DNA of 64,000 bases from Mesorhizobium australicum WSM2073 (GCF_000230995.2 NC_019973.1:3920001-3984000); one strand, 5' to 3'; positions 1-8,520 are shown, counted from the first letter of the stretch. Notes: generated from the sequence alone by a model not told the origin. Numbers and translations are program-made.

Positions 1-1
1 C

Positions 2-97
2 GTGGACACGGTGGCGGCATTGATGAAACGCGCCGATCTCGCGCTCTACGAAGCCAAGAGCGGCGGCCGCAACCGCGTCGTTGCCAAGGCAGCTTGA
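2..97 (+). CDS. C-terminal end of a GGDEF (diguanylate cyclase) protein, partial
   Basis: Only the last 31 codons lie in the window; the rest is upstream of base 1. The reading frame contains RADLALYEAK followed by GGRNRV, the highly conserved last helix and loop of GGDEF domains, and ends with TGA at 95-97. The product is therefore probably a diguanylate cyclase or a degenerate GGDEF protein; the active-site loop is not visible, so activity cannot be judged. No gene follows closely on the same strand. Confidence 0.85.
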   Translation: MDTVAALMKRADLALYEAKSGGRNRVVAKAA

Positions 98-174
98 CGC
101 TCCGGCCGCGATAATCCGGTCAACCCCAACAGGGTTACCCATTTACCTTAATCCAAGCGATTCGCGAGCCTTGG

Positions 175-333
175 TTAAGAAACTGTTGATTTCCATAAGC
201 TCTTGCGCAAATGTGAAGGCCAAGACGAAGCCGGCACGAGGTAGACAGCCGGCTCGATCCTCGAATACCCCATGATGCTCAGGTCCGCCGCATCTCCTGG
301 GTCCGTGGGGTCGGCCGGCCGGCGCTGGCACAT
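175..333 (-). CDS. Candidate small ORF, 52 codons, unknown
   Basis: ATG at 333 on the minus strand is preceded by GAGGAGG five bases upstream, an unusually good ribosome-binding site. The predicted peptide starts MCQRRPADPTD and has no recognisable domain. The first two thirds use GC-rich third positions, but the last part does not. Another minus-strand frame looks more protein-like over the final 30 codons, so a frameshifted remnant is possible. I do not recognise it, and it may be noise. Confidence 0.2.
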   Translation of the reverse strand: MCQRRPADPTDPGDAADLSIMGYSRIEPAVYLVPASSWPSHLRKSLWKSTVS

Positions 334-405
334 AGTGGCCTCCTCGTACCGCTGCCAAACGCCGACCGGCCCCCTTTGCCCGATATGACATCAGGAATCT
401 GCGTC

Positions 406-431
406 AAGCCCCGGAAGAAACGGGGCTTTTT
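406..431 (+). terminator. Rho-independent terminator
   Basis: Perfect 8-bp stem AAGCCCCG / CGGGGCTT (406-413 and 421-428) with a 7-base loop, followed by a run of T to 431. The T-run is only on the + strand side. What it terminates is unclear: the nearest + strand gene ended at 97. Confidence 0.8.
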
Positions 432-646
432 GCGGCAGGTCCGCTTTTCTGGACTGTAACGGCTTCGGTTGCACCCTCGCGTGCTATGCTTGACAACACC
501 GCGACTTTTTCGCCGCCATATGCATAAGGGGAAGAAGAGGAGTCAGCCCCCTCCATTTCATACATATGGCGCGCAAGGGGCTTGCGGCAAGACCCGGCTG
601 TTCCCGTAGAACCACGACCCAGGTTAACGGAAACGGGAGTGGCGAA

Positions 647-2182
647 ATGCCGGAATTGTTGCCAGGTGGCCGAGTGCGTCGAGATCATGCGGTGGTGATC
701 GCCGGAGGCGGTCCGACCGGGTTGATGCTGGCTGGCGAACTCGCATTGGCGGGCGTCGATGTGGCCGTTGTCGAGCGGCGGCCAAACCAGGAACTCGTCG
801 GTTTGCGCGCGGGCGGCCTGCACGCACGCACCATCGAGGTGCTCGACCAGCGCGGAATTGCCGACCGGTTCCTCTCGCAGGGACAGACATCGCCGTCGGT
901 GGGCTTCCACATGACCCGATTGGACATCAGCGACTTTCCCACGCGGCACAACTATCTGCTGGCGTTGCGGCAAAACCACATAGAGCGGATATTGGCCGAC
1001 TGGATCAGCGAGTTCGGCGTGCCGATCTATCGCCGGCAGGACGTCACGGGCTTCGCACAGGATAATGGTGGCGTCGACATCGATCTGTCTGGCGGCCAGC
1101 GGTTGCGGACGCAGTATCTCGTCGGCTGCGACGGAGGACGCAGCATGATCCGCAAGGCCGCGGGGATCGCGTTCGATGGATGGGATCCGACGATGAGCTG
1201 GATAATCGCCGAGGTCGAGACGGCGGAGGAACCAGCATTGGGCTTTCGCAGTGACGCCCATGGTATCCATGCGATCGGCAAGATTGAGGAAGACGGCCGG
1301 GTGGGTATCGTGCTGACCGAGCGACAACTGACCATTGGTGGCGAACCGACACTGCGCGATCTCAGCGAGGCGCTTGTCGGTGTCTACGGCACCGATTACG
1401 GAGTCCACAGTCCGACCTGGATTTCCCGGTTCACCGACATGACGCGGCAGGCTGCCGCTTACCGCGACAGACGTGTTCTGCTGGCCGGTGACGCCGCGCA
1501 TATCCATCCCCCAATGGGCGGACAGGGCCTCAATATCGGCGTGCAGGACGCGGTGAACCTGGGGTGGAAGCTAGCTCTGGTGGTCAAGCGGATGTCACTG
1601 GAAGGCCTGCTCGACAGCTACCATGCCGAACGCCATCCGGTCGCCGCCCGCGTGCTGCGCAACGCGATGGCGCAGGTCGCGCTTCGCCGGATGGATGCTC
1701 GCACCAAGGCCTTGAGCGACACATTCGCCGAACTGCTCGCCATGGATGGGCCACGCAAACGGATCGCCGCGGAGATGTCTGGCCTGGGTGTCCACTACGA
1801 TCTCGGGGAGGGGCACGCGCTGCTTGGGCGACGAATACCCGACCTCGATCTCTCCACCGCCAACGGGACGTTGCGACTGTTCACGTCGCTCCACGACGCG
1901 CGGCCGCTGCTCCTCAATTTCGGTGAACCAGGCAGGCTGGACATAGCGCCTTGGGCCGACCGGATCCGGCAGATCGACGCATCGTATGCCGGTGCCTGGG
2001 AGCTTCCCGTACTCGGAACGGTCGCCGCACCCGACGCGGTCTTGATCCGGCCCGATGGATACGTGGCCTGGGTTGGCGTTGAGGATGGACAGGGATTGGC
2101 CGATGCGCTGACCAGATGGTTCGGACCGGCCGCCGGAGCCGGGCGCCCCTCCCAACGCAGCGCGTCACCTTCCAAGGCCTGA
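647..2182 (+). CDS. FAD-dependent aromatic monooxygenase (class A, rifampicin-monooxygenase-like)
   Basis: Predicted single-component flavoprotein hydroxylase using NAD(P)H and O2 on an aromatic substrate. The three family fingerprints are visible: the N-terminal dinucleotide motif GGGPTGLMLAG (about residues 20-30), GCDGGRS (mid-protein DG motif), and LLAGDAAHIHPPMGGQG, the FAD-ribityl GD motif. About 511 residues. I chose ATG 647 because GGGAG lies 7 bases upstream; an in-frame ATG at 566 would add 27 basic residues. The N-terminal half resembles the rifampin and polyketide hydroxylase group, but the substrate cannot be read from the sequence. The gene stands alone, with no reductase or ring-cleavage gene nearby. 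Confidence 0.85.
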   Translation: MPELLPGGRVRRDHAVVIAGGGPTGLMLAGELALAGVDVAVVERRPNQELVGLRAGGLHARTIEVLDQRGIADRFLSQGQTSPSVGFHMTRLDISDFPTRHNYLLALRQNHIERILADWISEFGVPIYRRQDVTGFAQDNGGVDIDLSGGQRLRTQYLVGCDGGRSMIRKAAGIAFDGWDPTMSWIIAEVETAEEPALGFRSDAHGIHAIGKIEEDGRVGIVLTERQLTIGGEPTLRDLSEALVGVYGTDYGVHSPTWISRFTDMTRQAAAYRDRRVLLAGDAAHIHPPMGGQGLNIGVQDAVNLGWKLALVVKRMSLEGLLDSYHAERHPVAARVLRNAMAQVALRRMDARTKALSDTFAELLAMDGPRKRIAAEMSGLGVHYDLGEGHALLGRRIPDLDLSTANGTLRLFTSLHDARPLLLNFGEPGRLDIAPWADRIRQIDASYAGAWELPVLGTVAAPDAVLIRPDGYVAWVGVEDGQGLADALTRWFGPAAGAGRPSQRSASPSKA

Positions 2183-2192
2183 AAGGCCGGCT

Positions 2193-2220
2193 GCCTCCTG
2201 ACAAGCGATTGACAGGAGGC
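2193..2220 (+). repeat. Inverted repeat after the monooxygenase
   Basis: GCCTCCTG (2193-2200) and CAGGAGGC (2213-2220) form a perfect 8-bp stem with a 12-base loop, starting about 10 bp after the monooxygenase stop. No T-run follows, so it may be a weak or factor-assisted terminator, or part of the control region of the next operon. Confidence 0.45.
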
Positions 2221-2241
2221 TCCATCTATGCAGAAATTGGT

Positions 2242-2276
2242 TGGACCATTGGACCACTTGGAGGAAATGTGGACCA
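2242..2276 (+). promoter_or_regulatory. Three TGGACCA sites, candidate FadR-type operator
   Basis: TGGACCA, a palindrome around a central A, occurs at 2242-2248, 2250-2256 and 2270-2276. The first two are in tandem (TTGGACCATTGGACCA), and the third overlaps the GTG start of the GntR regulator. FadR-subfamily GntR proteins bind short palindromes of the TGG-N-CCA kind, so self-regulation of the operon is a reasonable inference. Confidence 0.5.
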
Positions 2277-3003
2277 GAACAGCCTGCCACCCATCCAGAC
2301 GACGGCGCGTGACGACGCCGTGCTGAAGGCACTGGTGGGCTTCGTCCGCGCCGAGGCCTTGCGGCCTGGCGAGCGACTGCCGACCGAGCGCATCCTGGCC
2401 GAACGGCTCAAGGTCAGCCGCAACACGGTGCGCGAGGCGCTGACGCGGTGGGAAGGATTGGGCCTGGTCGAACGCCGGCAAGGCAGCGGCACTTTTCTCA
2501 AGGCCGCCGTCTCGCCCGACATGCTGCATTTGCCGCTGACGCTGACGGGCGGCAATGACTTCACCAGCCTGATGCAGACGCTGGAAATCCGCCGCGCGCT
2601 GGAGGCCGAGGCAGCGGCACTGTGCGCCGAGCGGGCAAGCCCGGCCGACATTGCCGAGATCGAGGGCAAGCTCGATATCATGGAGCAGGCGTTTCGCACC
2701 CTTGATGGCATGTCGTCGGAAGAGGACTGGGAATTCCACCAGGCGATCTACCGGGTCTCCGGCAATCCACTGTTCGAACAGATCATCGCGGCCATGCACG
2801 AACTGTTCCATCGCTTCTGGGAGCATCCGCTCGGTGTGCGCGATTTCGGCCATGCCAGCTTTCCCTATCACCGCACCATCTACGAACGTATCGCCGCGCG
2901 TGATCCGCAGGGCGCCCGCGACGAGGCGCTCAAGCTCATCGCCACCGTCGAGGACGACCTCAAGCGCGGTGCGGCCAAACTCAAACTTTCGGACCTGAAA
3001 TGA
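2269..3003 (+). CDS. GntR-family (FadR subfamily, FCD domain) transcriptional regulator
   Basis: About 244 residues. The N-terminal winged helix-turn-helix carries the GntR signature RLPTERILAERLKVSRNTVR, and the C-terminal FCD ligand domain spans roughly residues 90-235. Likely metal or ligand residues are in the helices around EFHQAIYRVSGNPLF and YHRTIYERI. The GTG start at 2269 has GGAGG just upstream (2260-2264); a longer in-frame ORF back to 2116 has no support. The stop overlaps the next ATG by four bases, so it is the first gene of the PLP-enzyme/ABC operon and probably its regulator. Confidence 0.88.
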   Translation: MDQNSLPPIQTTARDDAVLKALVGFVRAEALRPGERLPTERILAERLKVSRNTVREALTRWEGLGLVERRQGSGTFLKAAVSPDMLHLPLTLTGGNDFTSLMQTLEIRRALEAEAAALCAERASPADIAEIEGKLDIMEQAFRTLDGMSSEEDWEFHQAIYRVSGNPLFEQIIAAMHELFHRFWEHPLGVRDFGHASFPYHRTIYERIAARDPQGARDEALKLIATVEDDLKRGAAKLKLSDLK

Positions 3004-4187
3004 ACGGGCATCCAGACGGTTTCGACCACGATTATCTCGCCGAGGCGGCGACGCTTTTGGCGCATGACGAACCGTTTCCCGGCGGCGCCGTCGTGCCGCC
3101 GATCTACCAGACCTCGTTGTTCACCTTCGCCAATTACGCGGAAATGGCCGATACCTTTGCCGGCAAACGAAAGCAGCCGATCTATTCCCGCGGCGACAAT
3201 CCGACGGTCATGGAGTTCGAGGCTCGTGTCGCCGCGCTCGAGGGTGCAGAGGCCGCACGCGGCTTCTCCAGCGGCATGGCGGCGATCAGCGCCACCGTGC
3301 TTGCCTTCGTCGGGGCGGGCGAGCGCATCGTTGCTGTACGCAACTGCTATGGCGATGCCTATCGGCTGTTCGAGCGGCTCCTGCCGCGGCTCAACATCAA
3401 GGTCGACTATGTCGACGGTTCCGACCCGGATGCTGTCGCGGCGGCGCTTCCCGGCGCCAAGCTGCTCTATCTGGAAAGCCCGACCTCGATGGTGTTCGAG
3501 CTCCAGGACCTGCCGCATCTGACCCGGCTGGCCAAAGAGCAGGGCATCGTCACCACGATCGACAATTCCTGGGCGACGCCAGTGTTCCAGAAGCCGATCT
3601 CGCATGGCGTCGACCTCGTGCTGCACTCGGCCTCGAAATATCTCGGTGGCCACAGCGACACGGTCGCCGGCGTGGTGGCTGGCTCGGCAGCGCATATCAA
3701 GCAGATCAACGAGCAGACCTATTCCTATCTCGGCGGCAAGCTGTCGCCGTTCGAGGCCTGGCTTTTGCTGCGCGGCCTGCGCACGCTGCCGCTGCGCCTG
3801 CCGCACCATATGAAGAGCGGGCTTGCCATCGCCGAGCGGCTGAAGGCGCATGGCCATGTCGAGCGGGTGAACCATCCGGCCTATTCGAACCATCCGGGCA
3901 AGGCGACGCTTGCCGGCTATGGCGGGTTGTTCTCGTTCGAGGTTACCGAGGACATCGACATTCCCGTCTTCGTCGACGCGCTGAAATATTTCCGCATCGG
4001 CGTCAGCTGGGGTGGGCATGAGAGCCTGGTCGTACCGGCCAAGGCGTCGCTGGAGCAGACGCCAGGACTGAATTCGATGGCGCGCTTCGGCGTCAGCCCC
4101 CGAACCATCCGCTTCAATGTCGGATTGGAAAGTGTCGAGGATCTCTGGGCGGATGTCGCCCAGGCCCTCGAAAAAGCCAGAAAATAA
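3000..4187 (+). CDS. Cystathionine beta-lyase/gamma-synthase family PLP enzyme
   Basis: 395 residues, the usual length for Cys/Met-metabolism PLP enzymes (fold type I). Visible motifs are YSRGDNPTV (phosphate-binding Tyr-Arg region), SSGMAAI, DNSWATP (the Asp that contacts the pyridine nitrogen), the Schiff-base lysine in HSASKYLGGHSD, and SWGGHESLVVP near the C-terminus. That last motif is closer to MetC-type lyases than to gamma-synthases. The ATG overlaps the regulator stop, and a binding-protein gene follows at once. This suggests catabolism of an imported sulfur or amino compound rather than plain methionine synthesis. The substrate is unknown. Confidence 0.85.
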   Translation: MNGHPDGFDHDYLAEAATLLAHDEPFPGGAVVPPIYQTSLFTFANYAEMADTFAGKRKQPIYSRGDNPTVMEFEARVAALEGAEAARGFSSGMAAISATVLAFVGAGERIVAVRNCYGDAYRLFERLLPRLNIKVDYVDGSDPDAVAAALPGAKLLYLESPTSMVFELQDLPHLTRLAKEQGIVTTIDNSWATPVFQKPISHGVDLVLHSASKYLGGHSDTVAGVVAGSAAHIKQINEQTYSYLGGKLSPFEAWLLLRGLRTLPLRLPHHMKSGLAIAERLKAHGHVERVNHPAYSNHPGKATLAGYGGLFSFEVTEDIDIPVFVDALKYFRIGVSWGGHESLVVPAKASLEQTPGLNSMARFGVSPRTIRFNVGLESVEDLWADVAQALEKARK

Positions 4188-4215
4188 CAAGCGGGTTCAA
4201 ATGGGAGTCTTGAAC

Positions 4216-5493
4216 ATGAAAAAACTGACCGTCATGCTTGCCACCGTCGCGGGGCTGGCGATTTCCGCCGGTGGCGCGCTCGCCGATTCAACCCTGAAAA
4301 TGGTCGAGGTGATCACCAGCCCGCCACGCACCGAATTCCTCAAGAAGCAGATCGCCGAGTTCGAGGCGGCCAATCCAGGCGTCAAGGTCGAACTGGTCTC
4401 GCTGCCCTGGGGCCAGGCTTTCGAGAAATTCCTGACCATGGTGCAGGCCGGTGACACGCCCGATGTGGTCGAGATGCCGGAACGCTGGATGGGGCTCTAC
4501 GCCAACAATGCCCAGCTCGAGGATCTCGGCCCCTATATGGCCAAGTGGGACGACGCCAAGACGCTCGGCGACCGTGCCAAACAGTTCGGCTCGACGGTCA
4601 ACAACACCCAGTTCATGATCCCCTATGGCTACTATGTGAACGCGCTGTTCTGGAACAAGAAGCTGTTCAAGGAGGCTGGTCTCGACGGCCCGCCGGCGAC
4701 GCTCGACGAGTTTGTCGCCGATTCCAAGAAGATCTCGGCCATTCCCGGAAAATACGGCTACTGCCTGCGCGGCGGGCCGGGCGCCTTCAACGGCATGCAC
4801 ATGTTCATGAACATCGCTCAGGGCAAGGGCGGCTATTTCAACGAGGACGGCACCTCGACCATCAATGAAGAAGGCTCGGTCAAGGGCCTGCAGATGCTGG
4901 CCGACATGTACAAGAATGGTCTCGCGCCGAAGGATGCCGTAAGCTGGGGCTTCAACGAAACCGTCACCGGTTTCTACTCCGGCACTTGCGCCATGCTCAA
5001 TCAGGATCCGGACGCGCTTCTCGGCATCGCCGACAAGATGAGCGCCGACGACTTCGCCGTGGCGCCGCTGCCGGTCGGACCAAGCGGAAAGTCCTATCCG
5101 ACGCTCGGCTATGCCGGCTGGGCGATGTTCGCCAACTCGCAGCACAAGGATGATGCCTGGAAGCTGATGGCGACGCTTCTGTCGCCGAAGGACAATCTGG
5201 AATGGGCCAAGGAAGTCGGCGTCGTGCCGATCCACAACGGTGCCGACCAGGATCCCCATTTCAAGACCGAGCAGTTCAAGGGCTGGTTCACGGAACTCAG
5301 CGACAGCTCCAAATATGAAATGGTGACGCCGCCGACGCATCTGGAAAACCTCGGCAATTTCGTCGACCAGGTCGCGATCAAGAACTTCCAGGAAGTGCTG
5401 CTCGGCCAGAAGACGGCCAAGGAGGTCGCCGACCAGTGGGCTGCCTTCCTGACCAAGGAACAGCAGGACTGGCTGGCGAAGAACAAGAAGTAG
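4216..5493 (+). CDS. ABC transporter extracellular solute-binding protein, family 1 (sugar type)
   Basis: About 425 residues with a clear signal peptide (MKKLTVML...SAGGALA, cleavage near residue 24). The mature part has the features of MalE/UgpB-like binding proteins: EFEAANPGVKVE, GDTPDVVEMP, and a conserved YGYYVNALFWNKKLF segment. I chose ATG 4216 because GGGAG lies 8 bases before it; ATG 4201 is also in frame. It follows the PLP enzyme by 28 bp and is separated from the permease genes by an inverted repeat, which probably gives the binding protein excess expression. Confidence 0.9.
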   Translation: MKKLTVMLATVAGLAISAGGALADSTLKMVEVITSPPRTEFLKKQIAEFEAANPGVKVELVSLPWGQAFEKFLTMVQAGDTPDVVEMPERWMGLYANNAQLEDLGPYMAKWDDAKTLGDRAKQFGSTVNNTQFMIPYGYYVNALFWNKKLFKEAGLDGPPATLDEFVADSKKISAIPGKYGYCLRGGPGAFNGMHMFMNIAQGKGGYFNEDGTSTINEEGSVKGLQMLADMYKNGLAPKDAVSWGFNETVTGFYSGTCAMLNQDPDALLGIADKMSADDFAVAPLPVGPSGKSYPTLGYAGWAMFANSQHKDDAWKLMATLLSPKDNLEWAKEVGVVPIHNGADQDPHFKTEQFKGWFTELSDSSKYEMVTPPTHLENLGNFVDQVAIKNFQEVLLGQKTAKEVADQWAAFLTKEQQDWLAKNKK

Positions 5494-5502
5494 CTTTTCT
5501 TC

Positions 5503-5628
5503 CCTTCTCCCCGTTCACGGGGAGAAGGTGGCCCGATAGGGCCGGATGAGGGGCTGCGCCAAGTTCTGAAAAGCTGGCGCCGCCCCTCATCTGCCTGCCG
5601 GCATCTTCTCCCCGTGAACGGGGAGAAG
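5503..5628. repeat. Paired palindromic repeat (rhizobial intergenic element)
   Basis: Two palindromes with 12-bp and 11-bp arms (CCTTCTCCCCGT-TC-ACGGGGAGAAGG at 5503-5528 and the same core at 5605-5628) flank an inner inverted pair GATGAGGGGC / GCCCCTCATC. The whole can fold into one long cruciform. This is a familiar dispersed rhizobial element. Sitting between the binding protein and the permeases, it could stabilise the upstream mRNA. Confidence 0.8.
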
Positions 5629-5676
5629 GACGCTCATTGTCCATCCCGCCGCTCCAGGGAGCCATTTCTCAGCCAA

Positions 5677-6600
5677 ATGACCTATGCCGTATCCGAAATT
5701 CGGTCCGCAGCGGCGCCGCGAAAAAAGCGGCTCTCCTACGCGACGATCGAGCCTTGGCTCTACCTCAGCCCGGCGATCATCCTGCTGGTCGTGGTGCTGC
5801 TCGTGCCGCTGGTCATCGGCATCAGCTATTCCTTCCGCAAATTTTCGGCCTTCAAGTCCGAGTATGTCGGGCTCGGGCAGTATCAGGCGATGCTGTCGGA
5901 CCAGGTGCTGGGCCAGGCGCTGATCAACACGTTGTGGTGGACGGCGGCCAGCCTGTTCTTCCAGTTCTTCCTCGGCCTTGGCCTGGCGTTGCTGCTCGAC
6001 AAGCCTTTCCCAGGCCGCAAGGCGGTGCAGGCACTGGTCTTCCTGCCCTGGGCGGTGCCGTCCTTCCTGTCGGGCCTGACCTGGGCCTGGCTGTTCAACC
6101 CGATCGTCGGTCCGCTGCCGCACTGGCTGTTCGCCTTGGGGCTGAAGGCCGAACCGACCAACGTCCTGTCCGATCCCTCCACCGCCATGTGGGGGCCGAT
6201 CATAGCCAATGTCTGGTTCGGCATTCCGTTCTTCGCCATAACGCTGCTGGCGGCGCTGAAGTCTATTCCCTCGGAACTGCATGAGGCGGCGGCGATCGAC
6301 GGCGCTTCGCCGTGGCAACGTTTCACCAAGGTGACGCTGCCTTTCCTGGCCCCAACCATCGCCATCACGGTGATGTTGCGCACCATCTGGATCGCCACTT
6401 TCGCCGACCTGATCTTCGTCATGACCGAGGGCGGACCGGCCGGCTCGACCAACACGGTGCCGGTCTACATCTATGTCAGCGCCTTCAAGTCGCTGGACAA
6501 AGGCTATGCCTCGGCCGTGGCCGTGCTGCTGCTGGTCCTGCTCATCGCCTACGCGATCGTGCTCATCGCCATCCGCCGCTCGCTTGTGAGGCACGTCTGA
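5677..6600 (+). CDS. Sugar-type ABC transporter permease (MalF/UgpA-like)
   Basis: 307 residues from ATG 5677, with about six hydrophobic segments. The cytoplasmic EAA loop reads LHEAAAIDGASPWQRFTKV and docks the ATPase. An upstream GTG at 5614 lies inside the palindromic repeat and would add 21 polar residues, so I rejected it. The only purine-rich stretch (AGGGAG) is rather far from the ATG, so translation may be weak or coupled. The stop overlaps the next ATG (TGATG). Confidence 0.9.
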   Translation: MTYAVSEIRSAAAPRKKRLSYATIEPWLYLSPAIILLVVVLLVPLVIGISYSFRKFSAFKSEYVGLGQYQAMLSDQVLGQALINTLWWTAASLFFQFFLGLGLALLLDKPFPGRKAVQALVFLPWAVPSFLSGLTWAWLFNPIVGPLPHWLFALGLKAEPTNVLSDPSTAMWGPIIANVWFGIPFFAITLLAALKSIPSELHEAAAIDGASPWQRFTKVTLPFLAPTIAITVMLRTIWIATFADLIFVMTEGGPAGSTNTVPVYIYVSAFKSLDKGYASAVAVLLLVLLIAYAIVLIAIRRSLVRHV

Positions 6601-7448
6601 TGATTGCCGGACGCTCAGCATCACAGCGCTTCTTCGGTGGCATCGGCCTTTACGCCGCGATCGCCGCCTACGTCGTCTTCGCTCTGTTCCCGATTTACTG
6701 GACGCTGAAGATCTCGGTCACGCCGGAGCGGCTGCTCTATTCCGAAGGCATCACCTTCTGGCCGTCGCACATGACGTTGCAGAATTTCGTGACCGTGCTC
6801 GAAGCCACCGATTTCCCGCGCTATTTCCTCAACAGCGTCATCGTCTCGGTGTCGACGGCGGCACTGGTCACGGTCATCGCCACGCTCGCCGGCTACGCCA
6901 TGTCCCGCTTCACCTTTCGCGGCAAGGCTGCACTGGCTCTCATGTTGCTGCTGACCCAGACCTTTCCGCTGGTGATGGTCATTCCGCCTATCTACCGCGT
7001 GATGGGGCAGATCGGCCTGATCAACAGCCTGACCGGGCTGATCATCATCTACACGGCCTTCAACACCGCCTTTGCCACCTTCCTGATGCAGTCCTTCTTC
7101 GACGGCATCCCCAAGGACCTGGAGGAGGCGGCGATGATCGACGGCTGCACGCGCGCGCAGGCGATGCGCAAGGTGATCGTGCCGCTGACGCTGCCCGGCA
7201 TGGGCGCGACGCTGGGCTTCGTCTTTACCGCCGCCTGGAGCGAGCTGCTGTTCGCGCTGATGCTGATTTCCAGCGACGACCAGAAAACCTTCGCCGTCGG
7301 CCTGCTCACCTTCATCGGCAAGTTCGCCGTCGACTGGGGACAGATGATGGCGGCGTCGATCCTGGCGCTGATCCCGGTCTGCATCTTCTTCGCTTTCCTG
7401 CAACGCTATCTCGTCACCGGCCTGACCGCCGGCGCCGTCAAAGGATAG
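6600..7448 (+). CDS. Sugar-type ABC transporter permease (MalG/UgpE-like)
   Basis: 282 residues starting at the ATG that overlaps the previous stop. Six membrane segments; the EAA loop is LEEAAMIDGCTRAQAMRKV. Together with the preceding permease it forms the heterodimeric channel of a CUT1-type importer. A longer in-frame ORF back to 6312 lies inside the upstream permease and is a shadow. Confidence 0.92.
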   Translation: MIAGRSASQRFFGGIGLYAAIAAYVVFALFPIYWTLKISVTPERLLYSEGITFWPSHMTLQNFVTVLEATDFPRYFLNSVIVSVSTAALVTVIATLAGYAMSRFTFRGKAALALMLLLTQTFPLVMVIPPIYRVMGQIGLINSLTGLIIIYTAFNTAFATFLMQSFFDGIPKDLEEAAMIDGCTRAQAMRKVIVPLTLPGMGATLGFVFTAAWSELLFALMLISSDDQKTFAVGLLTFIGKFAVDWGQMMAASILALIPVCIFFAFLQRYLVTGLTAGAVKG

Positions 7449-7452
7449 ACCG

Positions 7453-8520
7453 ATGGCCTCTGTCACGCTCGAAAAGGTCCGCAAGGATTATGGCGCCGTG
7501 CGCGTCCTGCACGCGGTCGATCTCGAAATCGCCGATGGCGAGTTCGTCGTGCTGGTCGGTCCGTCCGGCTGCGGCAAGTCCACGCTGTTGCGCATGATCG
7601 CCGGGCTCGAGGAAGCCTCGGGCGGCGAGATCCGCATCGGCGAACGGCTGGTCAACGATGTTGCACCCAAGGACCGCGATATCGCCATGGTGTTCCAGTC
7701 CTATGCGCTCTATCCGCATATGGACGTCTCGAAGAACATGGGCTTCAGCCTGATGCTGCGAAAGGCCGAGAAGCCGGCGATCGATGCCCGCGTCGATGGT
7801 GCCGCCAAGCGGCTGGGGCTCGATACGTTCCTGCAACGCCTGCCCAGGCAATTGTCTGGTGGCCAGCGCCAGCGTGTCGCCATGGGCCGGGCCATCGTGC
7901 GCGATCCCAAGGTTTTTCTTTTCGACGAGCCGCTGTCGAACCTCGATGCCAAGCTGCGCGTTCATATGCGCGCCGAGATCAAGGCGCTGCACCAGCAGTT
8001 GAAGACCACTTCGGTCTACGTCACCCACGACCAGATCGAGGCCATGACCATGGCCGACCGCATCGTCGTCATGCATGACGGGCTGATCCAGCAGGTGGGG
8101 GCGCCGCTCGATCTCTATGACCGGCCGGCCAATATGTTCGTCGCCGGCTTCGTTGGCTCGCCTGGAATGAATTTCCTGCCGGCCACGGTGGAGAAGGGTG
8201 GCAAGGTGAACGCCGTGTTGTCCGATGGCCAGAAGCTTCGGCTGCCGGACGGCCTGCCGCTCAGGGACGGTGACGTCATCACCGTCGGCCTGCGGCCCGA
8301 GCATATCCGGCTGGCTGACGACGGCACGCTGCAAGGCGAAGTAGGAGTGGTGGAGCCGCTCGGCCTGTCGACGCAGTTCTACGTCAAGCTGGCCGGCCAG
8401 CAGCTTTGCGTCTTTGCGATGGGGCGCGCGGCCGTGAAGCCTGGCGACATGGTGCGCCTGTCGGCCGATCCGGCATCGCTGCATTTGTTCGACGGGAAGA
8501 GCGGCGACCGCATCGGCTAG
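7453..8520 (+). CDS. ABC transporter ATP-binding protein (UgpC/MsmK-like)
   Basis: 355 residues. Walker A GPSGCGKST, Q-loop FQSYALYP, signature LSGGQRQRVAMGRA, Walker B VFLFDEPLSNLDAKLR and H-loop VTHDQIEAM are all intact. A C-terminal OB-type domain follows (about residues 235-350), as in MalK/UgpC regulators. It starts 4 bp after the second permease and closes the operon, so the importer is complete within the window. Confidence 0.93.
   Translation: MASVTLEKVRKDYGAVRVLHAVDLEIADGEFVVLVGPSGCGKSTLLRMIAGLEEASGGEIRIGERLVNDVAPKDRDIAMVFQSYALYPHMDVSKNMGFSLMLRKAEKPAIDARVDGAAKRLGLDTFLQRLPRQLSGGQRQRVAMGRAIVRDPKVFLFDEPLSNLDAKLRVHMRAEIKALHQQLKTTSVYVTHDQIEAMTMADRIVVMHDGLIQQVGAPLDLYDRPANMFVAGFVGSPGMNFLPATVEKGGKVNAVLSDGQKLRLPDGLPLRDGDVITVGLRPEHIRLADDGTLQGEVGVVEPLGLSTQFYVKLAGQQLCVFAMGRAAVKPGDMVRLSADPASLHLFDGKSGDRIG

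Larger units (their letters stand above)
98..646. other. Long intergenic region with a terminator
   Basis: About 550 bp between the GGDEF tail and the flavin monooxygenase. It holds a small stem (AACCC/GGGTT, 122-136), a strong hairpin-plus-T-run at 406-431, and a weak minus-strand small ORF at 175-333. A TTGACA hexamer at 490-495 could be a -35 box for the monooxygenase, but no well-spaced -10 box is convincing. The terminator lies about 310 bp after the GGDEF stop, which is far for a simple gene end and allows for a small RNA ending there. Confidence 0.5.

Noticed and set aside
404-1507. 367-codon minus-strand frame over the monooxygenase
   Set aside because: Antisense shadow: the + strand has all flavoprotein motifs, and the minus-strand product has no recognisable feature.
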